Source: Alphaproteobacteria bacterium
Lineage (GTDB): Bacteria; Pseudomonadota; Alphaproteobacteria; SMXS01
Direction: 5' to 3'
DNA length: 46,728 bases
NCBI GenBank assembly: GCA_030836535.1
Contig: JAURPT010000068.1
Coordinates: forward strand, 1 to 46,728
Part shown: one piece after another, positions 25,260 to 33,257 of the stretch
Position numbering within the stretch: the stretch's first letter is position 1
How the letters are laid out: each line of letters starts with the position of its first letter
The notes under the pieces: model-generated
The model's database searches: none
What the model was told of the DNA's origin: nothing
What the model saw: the letters and a program-made list of their open reading frames with translations, nothing else
Position numbers and translations under genes: made by a program

Positions 25260-26516
25260 ATGAACCATGCACCAGGCGCGGACCTGGCGGGCCTGAACCC
25301 TGCCAAGCTGGATGATTTGCGCAAGGCCATGCAGGCCTATATCGACGATGAAAAGCTGGCCTCGATCGTCACCATGATCTGGAAGGATGGCACGCTAGTC
25401 ACCGCTGATGCCTACGGCGTCCAGGACCTGGAAACCAAGGTTCCAACGCAGATCGACAGTATCTTCCGCATCTATTCCATGACCAAGCCCATCACCGGCG
25501 TGGCTCTGATGACACTGTATGAACAGGGTAAATTCCAGCTCGATGACCCGGTCGGTAATTACCTGCCGGACCTCGCCGACGTTGAAGTGTTTGTCGAACA
25601 AACAGACGATGGCACCATCGTAACCGAGCCGTGCAAAACGCCCATGACCATCCGCCAGCTGATGACGCACACAGCCGGGCTGTCCTATGGGTGGCGCGAC
25701 CACCCGGTCGACAGGCTCTATGCCAAAAACAAAATCAACGATTTTGGCGGCACGGTTGCTGGCAATGTTGAAAGCCTGAGCACCATTCCCCTTCTCTACC
25801 ACCCCGGTGAAGGCTGGCAATATAGCGTGGCGGTGGATGTACAGGCCCGCCTGATCGAGGTGCTGTCGGGTATGGCCTATCGCGACTATCTGAAACTGGC
25901 CGTGCTGAACCCGCTGGGTATGCTGGATACAGACTTCTTCGTGCCCGAAGACAAGCGGCATCGTTTTACGACCAATTACGGGCCGGGTGAAAATGCCGGC
26001 GGCATGGCACCCTCGGCCCTGTCAGTGCGCGGCGAACCTTTTGGCAAGGCAGGGATTGAACGCGTTGATCAGCCGGGCCATGGCTCGGTCTATGACAGCC
26101 TGCCCTCCTTCTGCATGGGTGGTGGCGGCCTGGCCTCAACCGGGCCGGATTATCTGACCTTCGCCACCATGCTGGCCCAGAAGGGTGAAGCCAATGGCGT
26201 ACGCATCCTCAAACCGAAAACCGTCGAGCTAATGACCCGAAACCAGATCGCAGACGAGCTGATCCCAATTAACCTTGAGGGCATGGCCATGCCGGAAACC
26301 GGCTTCGGCCTCGACCTGTCGGTCCGCATGACCGATGAGATCGACTATTGGCCGGGCGTTGTGGGTGAATATGGCTGGTCGGGGGCTGCCAGCACGCACT
26401 TCTTTGTGGCGCCAGAGCAGAATCTCGTCGGCATCCTGTTGACCCAGATGCTGCCCGCCTATACTTACCTGATCGAAATTGAGTTCAAGAAGCACATCTA
26501 TGATGCGCTGGACTGA
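25260..26516 (+). CDS. Serine hydrolase, class C beta-lactamase / esterase fold
   Basis: The 418-residue protein has the S-x-x-K motif SMTK (Ser73, Lys76) and a Tyr-Ser-Val motif (WQYSVAVDV, Tyr near 187) of the penicillin-binding/beta-lactamase-like serine hydrolases. No signal peptide is present, so it is cytoplasmic and unlikely to confer beta-lactam resistance. EstB-type esterases and lactonases share this fold. The likely role is hydrolysis of an ester or lactone intermediate. It lies 26 bases after the AhpD-like gene with a weak ribosome-binding site. Confidence 0.88.
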   Translation: MNHAPGADLAGLNPAKLDDLRKAMQAYIDDEKLASIVTMIWKDGTLVTADAYGVQDLETKVPTQIDSIFRIYSMTKPITGVALMTLYEQGKFQLDDPVGNYLPDLADVEVFVEQTDDGTIVTEPCKTPMTIRQLMTHTAGLSYGWRDHPVDRLYAKNKINDFGGTVAGNVESLSTIPLLYHPGEGWQYSVAVDVQARLIEVLSGMAYRDYLKLAVLNPLGMLDTDFFVPEDKRHRFTTNYGPGENAGGMAPSALSVRGEPFGKAGIERVDQPGHGSVYDSLPSFCMGGGGLASTGPDYLTFATMLAQKGEANGVRILKPKTVELMTRNQIADELIPINLEGMAMPETGFGLDLSVRMTDEIDYWPGVVGEYGWSGAASTHFFVAPEQNLVGILLTQMLPAYTYLIEIEFKKHIYDALD

Positions 26517-26549
26517 TCCTCATACGACACAACAGAAGAACGGAAATCG

Positions 26550-28001
26550 ATGAGCGATATCGGCATTACATCATTCGGCGCCTACATTCCCAAAAAGCGC
26601 CTGAACCGGAAAGCCATTGCAGACGCCAATGCCTGGATGAACGGTGCCCTGCGCGGCATGGGCAAAGGCTCCAAGGCCATGTGCAATTGGGACGAAGACG
26701 CCCTGACCATGGCCACCGAGGCCGTCCGAAACTGCCTGGCAGGCGCAGACACCAGCCCGTATGGCAAGCTCTATTTCGGCTCGACAACCCACCCCTTTGT
26801 CGACCGCCACAATGCCGGCATTATTGCCGCCGCGCTCAACCTGTCTGAAGACATCCGCTCGCTCGATGTCGGTGGCTCACAGCGCGCTGGCACCTCGGCC
26901 CTTTCTGAAGCGCTGGACGGCCTGGGTGACGGCAACACCTTGGTAGTTGCCTCTGACGCGCGCCCGGCCAAACCGGGCTCGGTTCAGGAAATGCAGTTTG
27001 GTGATGCCGCTGCAGCTTTTGCGTTGGGCTCTGAACATGTAATTGCACGTTTCCTATCCAGCCACTCCGTCGCGCTCGACCTGGTTGATCATTACCGCGC
27101 CGCTGGTGAAGATTTCGACTATGCCCTGGAAGATCGTTGGATCAAGGAAATGGGCTATGACATCATTATCCCCGAAGCCGGTGCCAAGGCGCTTGAAAAA
27201 GCAGGCCTGACCGGGGCAGACATCGACCACTTCATCATGCCCGTGCGCCAGCGCCGACTGGACACAGGCCTGGCCAAGAAACTGGGTATTGCGGCTGAAG
27301 CCGTACGCCCCAACATGAACCCGGAAATTGGCGAGGCGGGCACTGCCCATGCCCTGCTGATGCTGGTGGACGCGCTGGAGGCTGCCGAGCCAGGCCAGAA
27401 GATCATGGTCGTAGGCTTTGGCCAGGGTACAGATGTCCTGATTTTCGAGACCACTGAGGCGCTCAAGGCCCTGGGTGCCCGCCGCGGCGTCAAGGTACAC
27501 CTGGAAGCCGGTGTGGAAGAAAACATCTACACACGCTACCTGTCGTTCCGCCGCATCCTGCCTTACGAATGGGGCATCCGTGCCGAGCGTGACAATCGCA
27601 CAGCACAAAGCACCTTCTTTCGCAAGCGCGACAGCATTACCTCCTTCATCGGTGGCAAATGCAGCCAGTGCGGCACGCTGCAATTCCCGAAATCACGCGT
27701 CTGCGTGAACCCGAATTGCCAGGCCATTGAGACGCAGGAAGACCACCCCTTCGCCGACATGCCCGCCAGCATCAAGACCTTTACGGAAGATAATCTGGCC
27801 TATTCCCCCTCACCGCCCTACCAATATGGTAATGTGGCGTTCAAGGAAGGCGGCAATATCTACATGGAAATTACCGACTTCGACCCCGGCGTGCTGGAAA
27901 TCGGCACCGAGCTGAAGATGGTGTTCCGCATCAAGGATTTTGACGACAAGCGCGGCTTCCGCCGGTATTTCTGGAAAGCTGCGCCTGCTGACAACGCGTA
28001 A
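26550..28001 (+). CDS. HMG-CoA synthase-like thiolase-fold protein fused to a DUF35 OB-fold domain
   Basis: Residues 1 to about 305 have the thiolase fold (ITSFGAYIPKKRL start as in HMG-CoA synthase/FabH). About 350-483 is a DUF35 module: a rubredoxin-like zinc ribbon (Cys371, Cys374, Cys385, Cys390) followed by an OB-fold. The nucleophile motif, normally N-A-C-x-G-T, reads GGSQRAGTSAL, with Gln111 (CAG) at the Cys position. The catalytic His region reads FIMPVRQRR, not PHQAN. The domain is thus unlikely to form an acyl-enzyme. DUF35 proteins bind CoA and pair with thiolases in archaeal HMG-CoA synthesis and in steroid side-chain cleavage. The partner here is the thiolase 36 bases downstream. 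Confidence 0.88.
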   Translation: MSDIGITSFGAYIPKKRLNRKAIADANAWMNGALRGMGKGSKAMCNWDEDALTMATEAVRNCLAGADTSPYGKLYFGSTTHPFVDRHNAGIIAAALNLSEDIRSLDVGGSQRAGTSALSEALDGLGDGNTLVVASDARPAKPGSVQEMQFGDAAAAFALGSEHVIARFLSSHSVALDLVDHYRAAGEDFDYALEDRWIKEMGYDIIIPEAGAKALEKAGLTGADIDHFIMPVRQRRLDTGLAKKLGIAAEAVRPNMNPEIGEAGTAHALLMLVDALEAAEPGQKIMVVGFGQGTDVLIFETTEALKALGARRGVKVHLEAGVEENIYTRYLSFRRILPYEWGIRAERDNRTAQSTFFRKRDSITSFIGGKCSQCGTLQFPKSRVCVNPNCQAIETQEDHPFADMPASIKTFTEDNLAYSPSPPYQYGNVAFKEGGNIYMEITDFDPGVLEIGTELKMVFRIKDFDDKRGFRRYFWKAAPADNA

Positions 28002-28037
28002 GCCTGTCACAGACCCAAAGAGAAAGAGAGAAGCAAG

Positions 28038-29240
28038 ATGGCCCGAGGCATTAAAGACAAAGTCGCCATTATTGGCATGGGGTGCTCCAAATTCGGCGAA
28101 CGCTGGGACGCAAGCCCCGACGACCTGATGATGGAGAGCTACACCGAAGCCATTGATGATGCCGGCATCACCAAGGACGATCTGGGCATGGCCTGGATGG
28201 GCGTGTTCTTCGATGAACAGAATGTTGGCAAGTCGGCCCTGCCGCTGTCGCAGGCCCTGCGTCTGCCGAACATTCCCGTCACCCGCGTTGAAAACCTCTG
28301 CGCCACGGGCACCGAAGCACTCCGTGGGGCGGTTTACGCTGTGGCCGCTGGTGCCACCGACATCGCGCTGGCCGTGGGTGTTGAGAAGCTGAAAGACACG
28401 GGCTATGGCGGCTTGCCGGAGCGCACCAAAGGTACGTTTGAAGATTTGTGGCAGCCAAACTCCACAGCACCGGGTTCCTTCGCCCAGCTGGCAGCCGCCT
28501 ATGCTGCCAAGCACGACATCCCGATGGAAGACCTCAAGCGCGGCATGGCCCATGTTTCATGGAAGAGCCATCAGAACGGCGTCAAGAGCCCCAAGGCCCA
28601 CCTGCAGCGCACGGTGGAAATGGATGCGATCCTCGACGCACCGATGATCTCCTTCCCGCTGGGCCTGTATGATTGCTGCGGCGTGTCGGACGGCTCAGCT
28701 GCTGCCATTGTCACCACCCCGGAAATCGCCCGTGAAATGGGCCATGACAACCCGGTTACCGTGAAAGCCATGCAGCTGGCCCCGTCGAACGGTGTGGAAA
28801 TGTCCCATAATTCCTGGGATGGCTCTTACACGCTGACCACCCGTATTGCCGCCCAGCGCGCTTACGAAGAAGCCGGTGTGACCGACCCGGTCAAGCAGAT
28901 CGGCATGACCGAAGTGCATGACTGCTTCTCGATCACCGAACTGGTGGTGATGGAAGATTTGCAGCTGTCAGAAGAGGGCCGAGCGGTGAACGACATTCTC
29001 GACGGCAAGTTCGACGCCACCGGCGACGTGCCCTGCCAGATCGATGGCGGCCTGAAATGCTTCGGCCACCCGATTGGCGCCTCTGGCCTGCGCATGGCCT
29101 ATGAGGTCTACACCCAGCTGCGCGGCCGCGGCGGCGAGCGCCAGATCAAGGACGTGAATATGGGCCTGACCCATAATCTCGGCGGCATTCCTAACCGGAA
29201 TATCTCGAGCGTTTCGATCCTGGGCCGCTATAGCGACTAA
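28038..29240 (+). CDS. Thiolase-family protein (SCP2/SCP-x thiolase-like)
   Basis: The 400-residue protein has a thiolase nucleophile Cys88 (ENLCATGTEAL), His294 (EVHDCFSITE) and His344 (CFGHPIGASG). The usual second catalytic cysteine motif near the C-terminus (C-x-G-G-G) is replaced by HNLGG, as in SCP-x-type thiolases. Retaining Cys and both His points to thiolytic or Claisen chemistry rather than the repurposed aldolase site of the steroid enzyme Ltp2. It ends the operon and probably forms a complex with the DUF35 fusion protein encoded just upstream. Substrate unknown. Confidence 0.91.
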   Translation: MARGIKDKVAIIGMGCSKFGERWDASPDDLMMESYTEAIDDAGITKDDLGMAWMGVFFDEQNVGKSALPLSQALRLPNIPVTRVENLCATGTEALRGAVYAVAAGATDIALAVGVEKLKDTGYGGLPERTKGTFEDLWQPNSTAPGSFAQLAAAYAAKHDIPMEDLKRGMAHVSWKSHQNGVKSPKAHLQRTVEMDAILDAPMISFPLGLYDCCGVSDGSAAAIVTTPEIAREMGHDNPVTVKAMQLAPSNGVEMSHNSWDGSYTLTTRIAAQRAYEEAGVTDPVKQIGMTEVHDCFSITELVVMEDLQLSEEGRAVNDILDGKFDATGDVPCQIDGGLKCFGHPIGASGLRMAYEVYTQLRGRGGERQIKDVNMGLTHNLGGIPNRNISSVSILGRYSD

Positions 29241-29266
29241 GCCGAGTAGACAGCCAAGAACACGAA

Positions 29267-29296
29267 AGCCGCCCTGGCAACGGGGCGGCTCTTTTT
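29267..29296 (+). terminator. Terminator of the CoA-transferase/thiolase operon
   Basis: A perfect eight-pair stem AGCCGCCC/GGGCGGCT with an eight-base loop is followed by CTTTTT, 27 bases after the thiolase stop. Confidence 0.9.
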
Positions 29297-29323
29297 GTGA
29301 TCAAAGCTCTCACTTGTTCTGCG

Positions 29324-29457
29324 TGTCATCCCGCACCCTTCGACAAGCTCAGGACAGGCTTGATGCGGGATCCATCGGGCATCGACGCTTGCGTCTCAAT
29401 GTCCTGGTTTTGCTCGCCATCGCTGCTTCATGGACCCCGGCTCAAGGCCGAGGTGAC
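29324..29457. repeat. Double-hairpin intergenic repeat, copy 2, with an inserted inner repeat
   Basis: The element starts TGTCATCCCGCA and ends GGTGACA, with the same layout as 22279-22372. A left hairpin ATCCCGCA/TGCGGGAT is followed by CCA, and a right hairpin ACCCCGGC/GGCCGAGGT is preceded by TGG. The loop of the left hairpin holds 28 bases including CCTTCGACAAGCTCAGG, a sequence I recall as a widespread intergenic repeat in its own right. It lies between the thiolase terminator and the AT-rich membrane-protein gene. Confidence 0.7.
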
Positions 29458-29527
29458 AGCCTTGAGAGCGCTACATTCAACGATCGTGGCCTAAATCAAT
29501 CTACTCTGACCAAATTGATCGATCGTG

Positions 29528-30037
29528 TCAAAATACTCGCCAACCATCGTTTGACTCCAATATGAGCAAAGATAGTACGCCATAAATCAAGGACAAAACT
29601 CCCAAGCCAACCACTGTGTATAAGCAAATCGTGTCACCATTGTTGATAAAAAAAAGTGTGAGAATGAGGGCGGGACTCAGCATTGAGAAAGACATTGCAT
29701 AACTTGCAACAAAATCGATGACGGCAACCGTAACGTTAGATATAGCCGTGCTTGGCAGTAGACCCGAGCTACCCTTGTGGCTTTCAATATCCTTCCGATG
29801 CCAGCCCTGCCAAACAGAAAATTCTGCTCCAGGAAAGAGTATTAGTATACAGCCTGCCCAAACAAACTTTACCACCAGATACATCAAAATGACGCGCTCA
29901 AAGGAAATACCAAATATTAACCCAACCACTGCCAACGCGAAACCAAAATGGATGACCCCCAAAAGGTGCTTTCCAAAAGTGGCTTCAACATAGGAACGCA
30001 TTACTCCCACAAACATTTGCTCAGCAATTACCTTCAT
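29528..30037 (-). CDS. Hypothetical membrane protein, AT-rich gene
   Basis: I do not recognise this 169-residue protein. It has about four hydrophobic segments (near residues 25-42, 48-68, 105-135 and 140-162), so it is probably an inner-membrane protein. The gene and its flanks (29480-30110) are clearly more AT-rich than the surroundings, with codons such as ATA, TTA and AAA that neighbours avoid. The ATG at 30037 has no ribosome-binding site; in-frame ATGs at 30016 and 30001 are alternatives. The arrangement suggests recent acquisition, but a decayed remnant is possible. Confidence 0.55.
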   Translation of the reverse strand: MKVIAEQMFVGVMRSYVEATFGKHLLGVIHFGFALAVVGLIFGISFERVILMYLVVKFVWAGCILILFPGAEFSVWQGWHRKDIESHKGSSGLLPSTAISNVTVAVIDFVASYAMSFSMLSPALILTLFFINNGDTICLYTVVGLGVLSLIYGVLSLLILESNDGWRVF

Positions 30038-30093
30038 TGTTTGATTGGATCAAAAGAATCAGCATCATAATATCTACGACGATCCACATCCCC

Positions 30094-30864
30094 CTACAAC
30101 TTCGCGCTAGCACCCCCATCAACCGCCAAACTCGCGCCGTTGATGAACTCGCTTTCATCGCGGGCCAGGAACAGTGCGGCATTGGCGATATCAATCGGTT
30201 CGCCCAGGCGGCCGACCGGGGCCTTGCCTGCCCAATAGCTTTCGAATTCGTTCTTTTCTTCCTCGCTCATCAAGTCCGTATAGCCTTTGGAGATACCCGT
30301 GGTCACAAAGCCGGGCTCAATGGCGTTGGCGGTAATGCCGGTGCCTGCCAGCTCGAACGCCAGCTGTTTGGTCAGCCCCGAGATGCCGTGTTTAGAGACG
30401 GTATAGCCCGTCAGCGCCTCGCCTGCCCGTTTGGACTGGATAGAGGCCGTGTTGATAATGCGGCCCTGCCCGCTTTTCTCCAGATGCGGCTTGGCCGCCT
30501 TGGCCAGCAAATTGGCGGCATAAACATTGACGGCCTGGGTGTGGTCCCACACCTCTTTGGTTTGGTCCATGAACGGCTCTGGCGGGCACACACCCGCATT
30601 GTTAAACACAATATCCAGCTTACCAAAGGCCTCGACAGCGGCGGCGACCAGCGCTTCAGGCGCGCCGTCTTCAGTGATGTCGCGGCCCACGCACAGCACA
30701 TCAGGGTTGCTGCCGTGGCAGGTTTCCAGCTTTTCCTGGCTGAGGTCATTGGCCAGGACCTTGGCGCCCTGTTCTGCAAAAAGGGTAACGGCTGCTTCGC
30801 CGATGCCGCTGGCGGCCCCGGTGATGATGGCGACTTTGCCCGCCAGGCGATTTTCTAATGGCAT
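30094..30864 (-). CDS. SDR-family oxidoreductase
   Basis: This 256-residue classical short-chain dehydrogenase has TGAASGIG (cofactor), NNAG, Ser in INTASIQS and Tyr-x3-Lys in YTVSKHG. The acidic residue after the second strand (NDL) suggests NAD rather than NADP. AGGAG precedes the ATG. It lies ten bases after a second SDR in the same direction, and the two probably form an operon divergent from the oxygenase operon. The pair may act on two hydroxyl groups or on a diol made by the oxygenases. Confidence 0.93.
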   Translation of the reverse strand: MPLENRLAGKVAIITGAASGIGEAAVTLFAEQGAKVLANDLSQEKLETCHGSNPDVLCVGRDITEDGAPEALVAAAVEAFGKLDIVFNNAGVCPPEPFMDQTKEVWDHTQAVNVYAANLLAKAAKPHLEKSGQGRIINTASIQSKRAGEALTGYTVSKHGISGLTKQLAFELAGTGITANAIEPGFVTTGISKGYTDLMSEEEKNEFESYWAGKAPVGRLGEPIDIANAALFLARDESEFINGASLAVDGGASAKL

Positions 30865-30874
30865 AGTTTATCTC

Positions 30875-31627
30875 CTAATTATGGCAGGTGGCGCCGCCGT
30901 CTACATAGAGACCCTCGCCGCTGACAAAGCCTGATTCTTCCGACGCAAAGAACAACACCGCATTGGCAATGTCACTTGCTTCACCCAGCCGGCCAGAGGG
31001 GGCCAGTTCGGTCCAATATTTGCCGTATTCCGGCATCATCTCAAACGCTGGGCGGGTGATCCCGGTCAGGATCGCGCCCGGCTGCACATAATTGGCCGTG
31101 CCGCCATGGGGCCCAAGCTCGCAGGCCATCACCTTGGTCAGCCCCGCCACACCATGCTTGGTGGCCGTATAGGCCGCCGCGCCGACATCAGCAAAGTCTG
31201 TACGCACAGAGCCCACATTAATGATGCGCCCGTCATTCGAGGCTTTGAGGTGCGGATAAGCTGCCTTGGAAATTTTGTAGACCGAGGTCATGTTCAAATT
31301 GACCACAAAATCCCAGTCCGCATCGTCGAAACTTTCCAGCTCGCCGCCGCGGCCGACCGTGCCGGCATTGTTGAACAGGATGTCGATTGCCCCCAGGCTG
31401 TCGATGGCCTTGCCAATAATATTGGCGGCGGCATCGGCGGTGGTCACATCCTGTTCCATCAGCACCACATTGGGTGTGTCGGCATGCACGTCTGCCAGCG
31501 GTGTACCCGGCAGATCGACCGCCAGAATACTTGCGCCCTCGTCTGCGAATAATTTGGTGGTGGCCTCGCCAATACCGCTGGCGGCACCGGTTACAATGGC
31601 CTTCCGCCCTTCCAGAATCCCTGTCAT
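30875..31627 (-). CDS. SDR-family oxidoreductase
   Basis: The 250-residue protein has TGAASGIG, the acidic VDLPG after strand two (NAD preference), NNAG, Ser in NVGSVR and Tyr-x3-Lys in YTATKHG. It is only distantly like its neighbour at 30094 outside the shared motifs, so it is not a recent tandem duplicate. It is the first gene of the minus-strand SDR pair. A 197-base divergent gap separates it from the Rieske oxygenase gene and contains two inverted repeats. Confidence 0.93.
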   Translation of the reverse strand: MTGILEGRKAIVTGAASGIGEATTKLFADEGASILAVDLPGTPLADVHADTPNVVLMEQDVTTADAAANIIGKAIDSLGAIDILFNNAGTVGRGGELESFDDADWDFVVNLNMTSVYKISKAAYPHLKASNDGRIINVGSVRTDFADVGAAAYTATKHGVAGLTKVMACELGPHGGTANYVQPGAILTGITRPAFEMMPEYGKYWTELAPSGRLGEASDIANAVLFFASEESGFVSGEGLYVDGGATCHN

Positions 31628-31717
31628 TTAAAATTCCCGTTCGATGAAGAATCCCCAATTGAGCGCCCAGAGTGGCCATTCAATAGCCAAGCGTCAATCG
31701 CCTTTCTGCCTCTGTGT

Positions 31718-31757
31718 ACGGGTAAAGTCACCCGTGCCGGTATGGGGCTTTTACCCC
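31718..31757. promoter_or_regulatory. Paired inverted repeats in the SDR/oxygenase divergent gap
   Basis: ACGGGT-N6-ACCCGT (31718-31735) is followed nine bases later by GGGG-N6-CCCC (31744-31757). Both have a six-base centre and lie roughly midway between the divergent SDR and Rieske oxygenase genes. They are candidate operator sites for joint control; no regulator gene is nearby, and no clear -35/-10 pair was found on either strand. Confidence 0.35.
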
Positions 31758-31824
31758 CTTGGGGCCTATGCTACGGTTGCGCCGATTCTGGGAAGATGGG
31801 TGAGACAGAAGGGGCATTTGCGCG

Positions 31825-33249
31825 ATGGACTATAACCTCCAGGACGGCGGACCAACGATCAACCCGAATGCGGACACAAGCGCGCCGGACCGCAAGGCCC
31901 CCTATGTACAGAACGGCACAGAGGTGCTGGACCCTGCCCGCTATTACGATGCCGCATTTGCCCGCAAGGAATGGGACCGCATGTGGACCCGCGTGTGGAC
32001 CATTGCCGGCATTGTGGCCGACATTCCTGAAGTCGGCGACTACATCAAATATGACCTGCTACATGAAAGCTTCATCGTCACCCGCGTGGGCGAAGGGGCT
32101 GAAGACATCAAGGCCTATTACAATGTCTGCGGCCATCGCGGTAACCAGCTGGTGATGAATGATCTGGGCAGCGTGACCGACGGCTTTACCTGCGCCTTTC
32201 ATTCCTGGCGCTGGGGCATCAATGGCGAACTGCAGCACGTAACAGATGCCGCTTCCTTCCAGCCCGAAGTGCTGGAACGCGTGCCCGGCATGGCCGAAGT
32301 GCATGTCGGCATTGTCGCCGGAATTATCTTCATCAATATGGATGACAACCCCCCGCCCCTGCGGGACTTCCTGGGCGTTGTTGCCGACCATATGGAAAGT
32401 TTTGAGGTCGACAAAATGCATGTCGCCCGCCATGTGCGCACTGAATGGGCCGCGAACTGGAAAACGGGCATCGACGCCTTTTATGAGACCTATCACCTGC
32501 ATGCCGTGCACCCTGAAACCCAGGGCGTGATGGCCGATATCGACGTGCAATATGATTGCTACCCCAATGGCATGAGCCGCATGATTGTGCCCATTGGCGC
32601 GCCCAGCCCACGGGTGCCAGACCAGGAAAGCGTCAATGAAGGCCTGGCCATGATGTTGGCCGAAGTGGGCATCGACCCGGTCGCCTTTGAAGGCAATGCT
32701 GCTGACGTGCAACAGGCCATTCGCGACAAGAAGCGCGAGAATGCCAAAACCGTGGGGTTGGACTATGACAACCTCGCCGACACGCAACTGACAGACAGCT
32801 TTGCCACCGGCATCTTTCCCAATGTGCAGTTCGGCATGCACCCCGAAGGGGCGTTTCTGATGCGCTTTATGCCGCACCCGACGGAGCCGGAACGTTTCAC
32901 CTATGACACCATGACCCTGGTACGCTATGTGGACGACCCCAATTTCAGTGTACCGGGCTGGATGGGCCTGCCCGAAGGTATCGATTGTACCGGCGCCATT
33001 CGCCCCGACATTGAACATAAAGGCATTGGTGAGCCGCCCGAGCTGGGCCTGGTGCTGGACCAGGATTCAGAGTTGCTGCCTGTTGTGCAACGCGGCATAA
33101 GGTCGCGCGGTTTTGCAGGGGCCCTGTGGGGTGAACAGGAACAGCGCCTGCGCCACTTCCATAACGAGTTAGACCGCTATGTCGATGGCGAAAATAGTCC
33201 TGCCATCGCGCCGCGCACCTATACTATCAAACAAGAAACCAACAACTGA
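31825..33249 (+). CDS. Rieske non-heme iron oxygenase, alpha subunit (first of two)
   Basis: The 474-residue protein has an N-terminal Rieske domain with Cys102-x-His104 and Cys123-x2-His126. The C-terminal catalytic domain has the mononuclear-iron ligands His224 and His229 (FYETYHLHAVH), the bridging Asp217 and an Asp at 412/414 (LDQDSELLPVVQRG). Such enzymes insert one or two oxygen atoms using electrons from a ferredoxin. There is no beta-subunit gene nearby, so it is an alpha-only type. AAGGGG precedes the ATG. It opens a four-gene operon with the ligase, a second oxygenase and an aldehyde dehydrogenase. Substrate unknown. Confidence 0.94.
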   Translation: MDYNLQDGGPTINPNADTSAPDRKAPYVQNGTEVLDPARYYDAAFARKEWDRMWTRVWTIAGIVADIPEVGDYIKYDLLHESFIVTRVGEGAEDIKAYYNVCGHRGNQLVMNDLGSVTDGFTCAFHSWRWGINGELQHVTDAASFQPEVLERVPGMAEVHVGIVAGIIFINMDDNPPPLRDFLGVVADHMESFEVDKMHVARHVRTEWAANWKTGIDAFYETYHLHAVHPETQGVMADIDVQYDCYPNGMSRMIVPIGAPSPRVPDQESVNEGLAMMLAEVGIDPVAFEGNAADVQQAIRDKKRENAKTVGLDYDNLADTQLTDSFATGIFPNVQFGMHPEGAFLMRFMPHPTEPERFTYDTMTLVRYVDDPNFSVPGWMGLPEGIDCTGAIRPDIEHKGIGEPPELGLVLDQDSELLPVVQRGIRSRGFAGALWGEQEQRLRHFHNELDRYVDGENSPAIAPRTYTIKQETNN

Positions 33250-33257
33250 GACCCAAC

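Noticed and set aside
25260-26516. Beta-lactam resistance enzyme
   Set aside because: The serine hydrolase has no signal peptide and lies in a CoA-dependent catabolic operon; an esterase or lactonase role is more likely.
28038-29240. Ltp2-type steroid aldolase
   Set aside because: The thiolase Cys and both His residues are retained, whereas as I recall the aldolase replaces these by other residues.
29297-29527. CRISPR-like array
   Set aside because: The hairpin repeats are not direct repeats with regular spacers; no cas gene is present.
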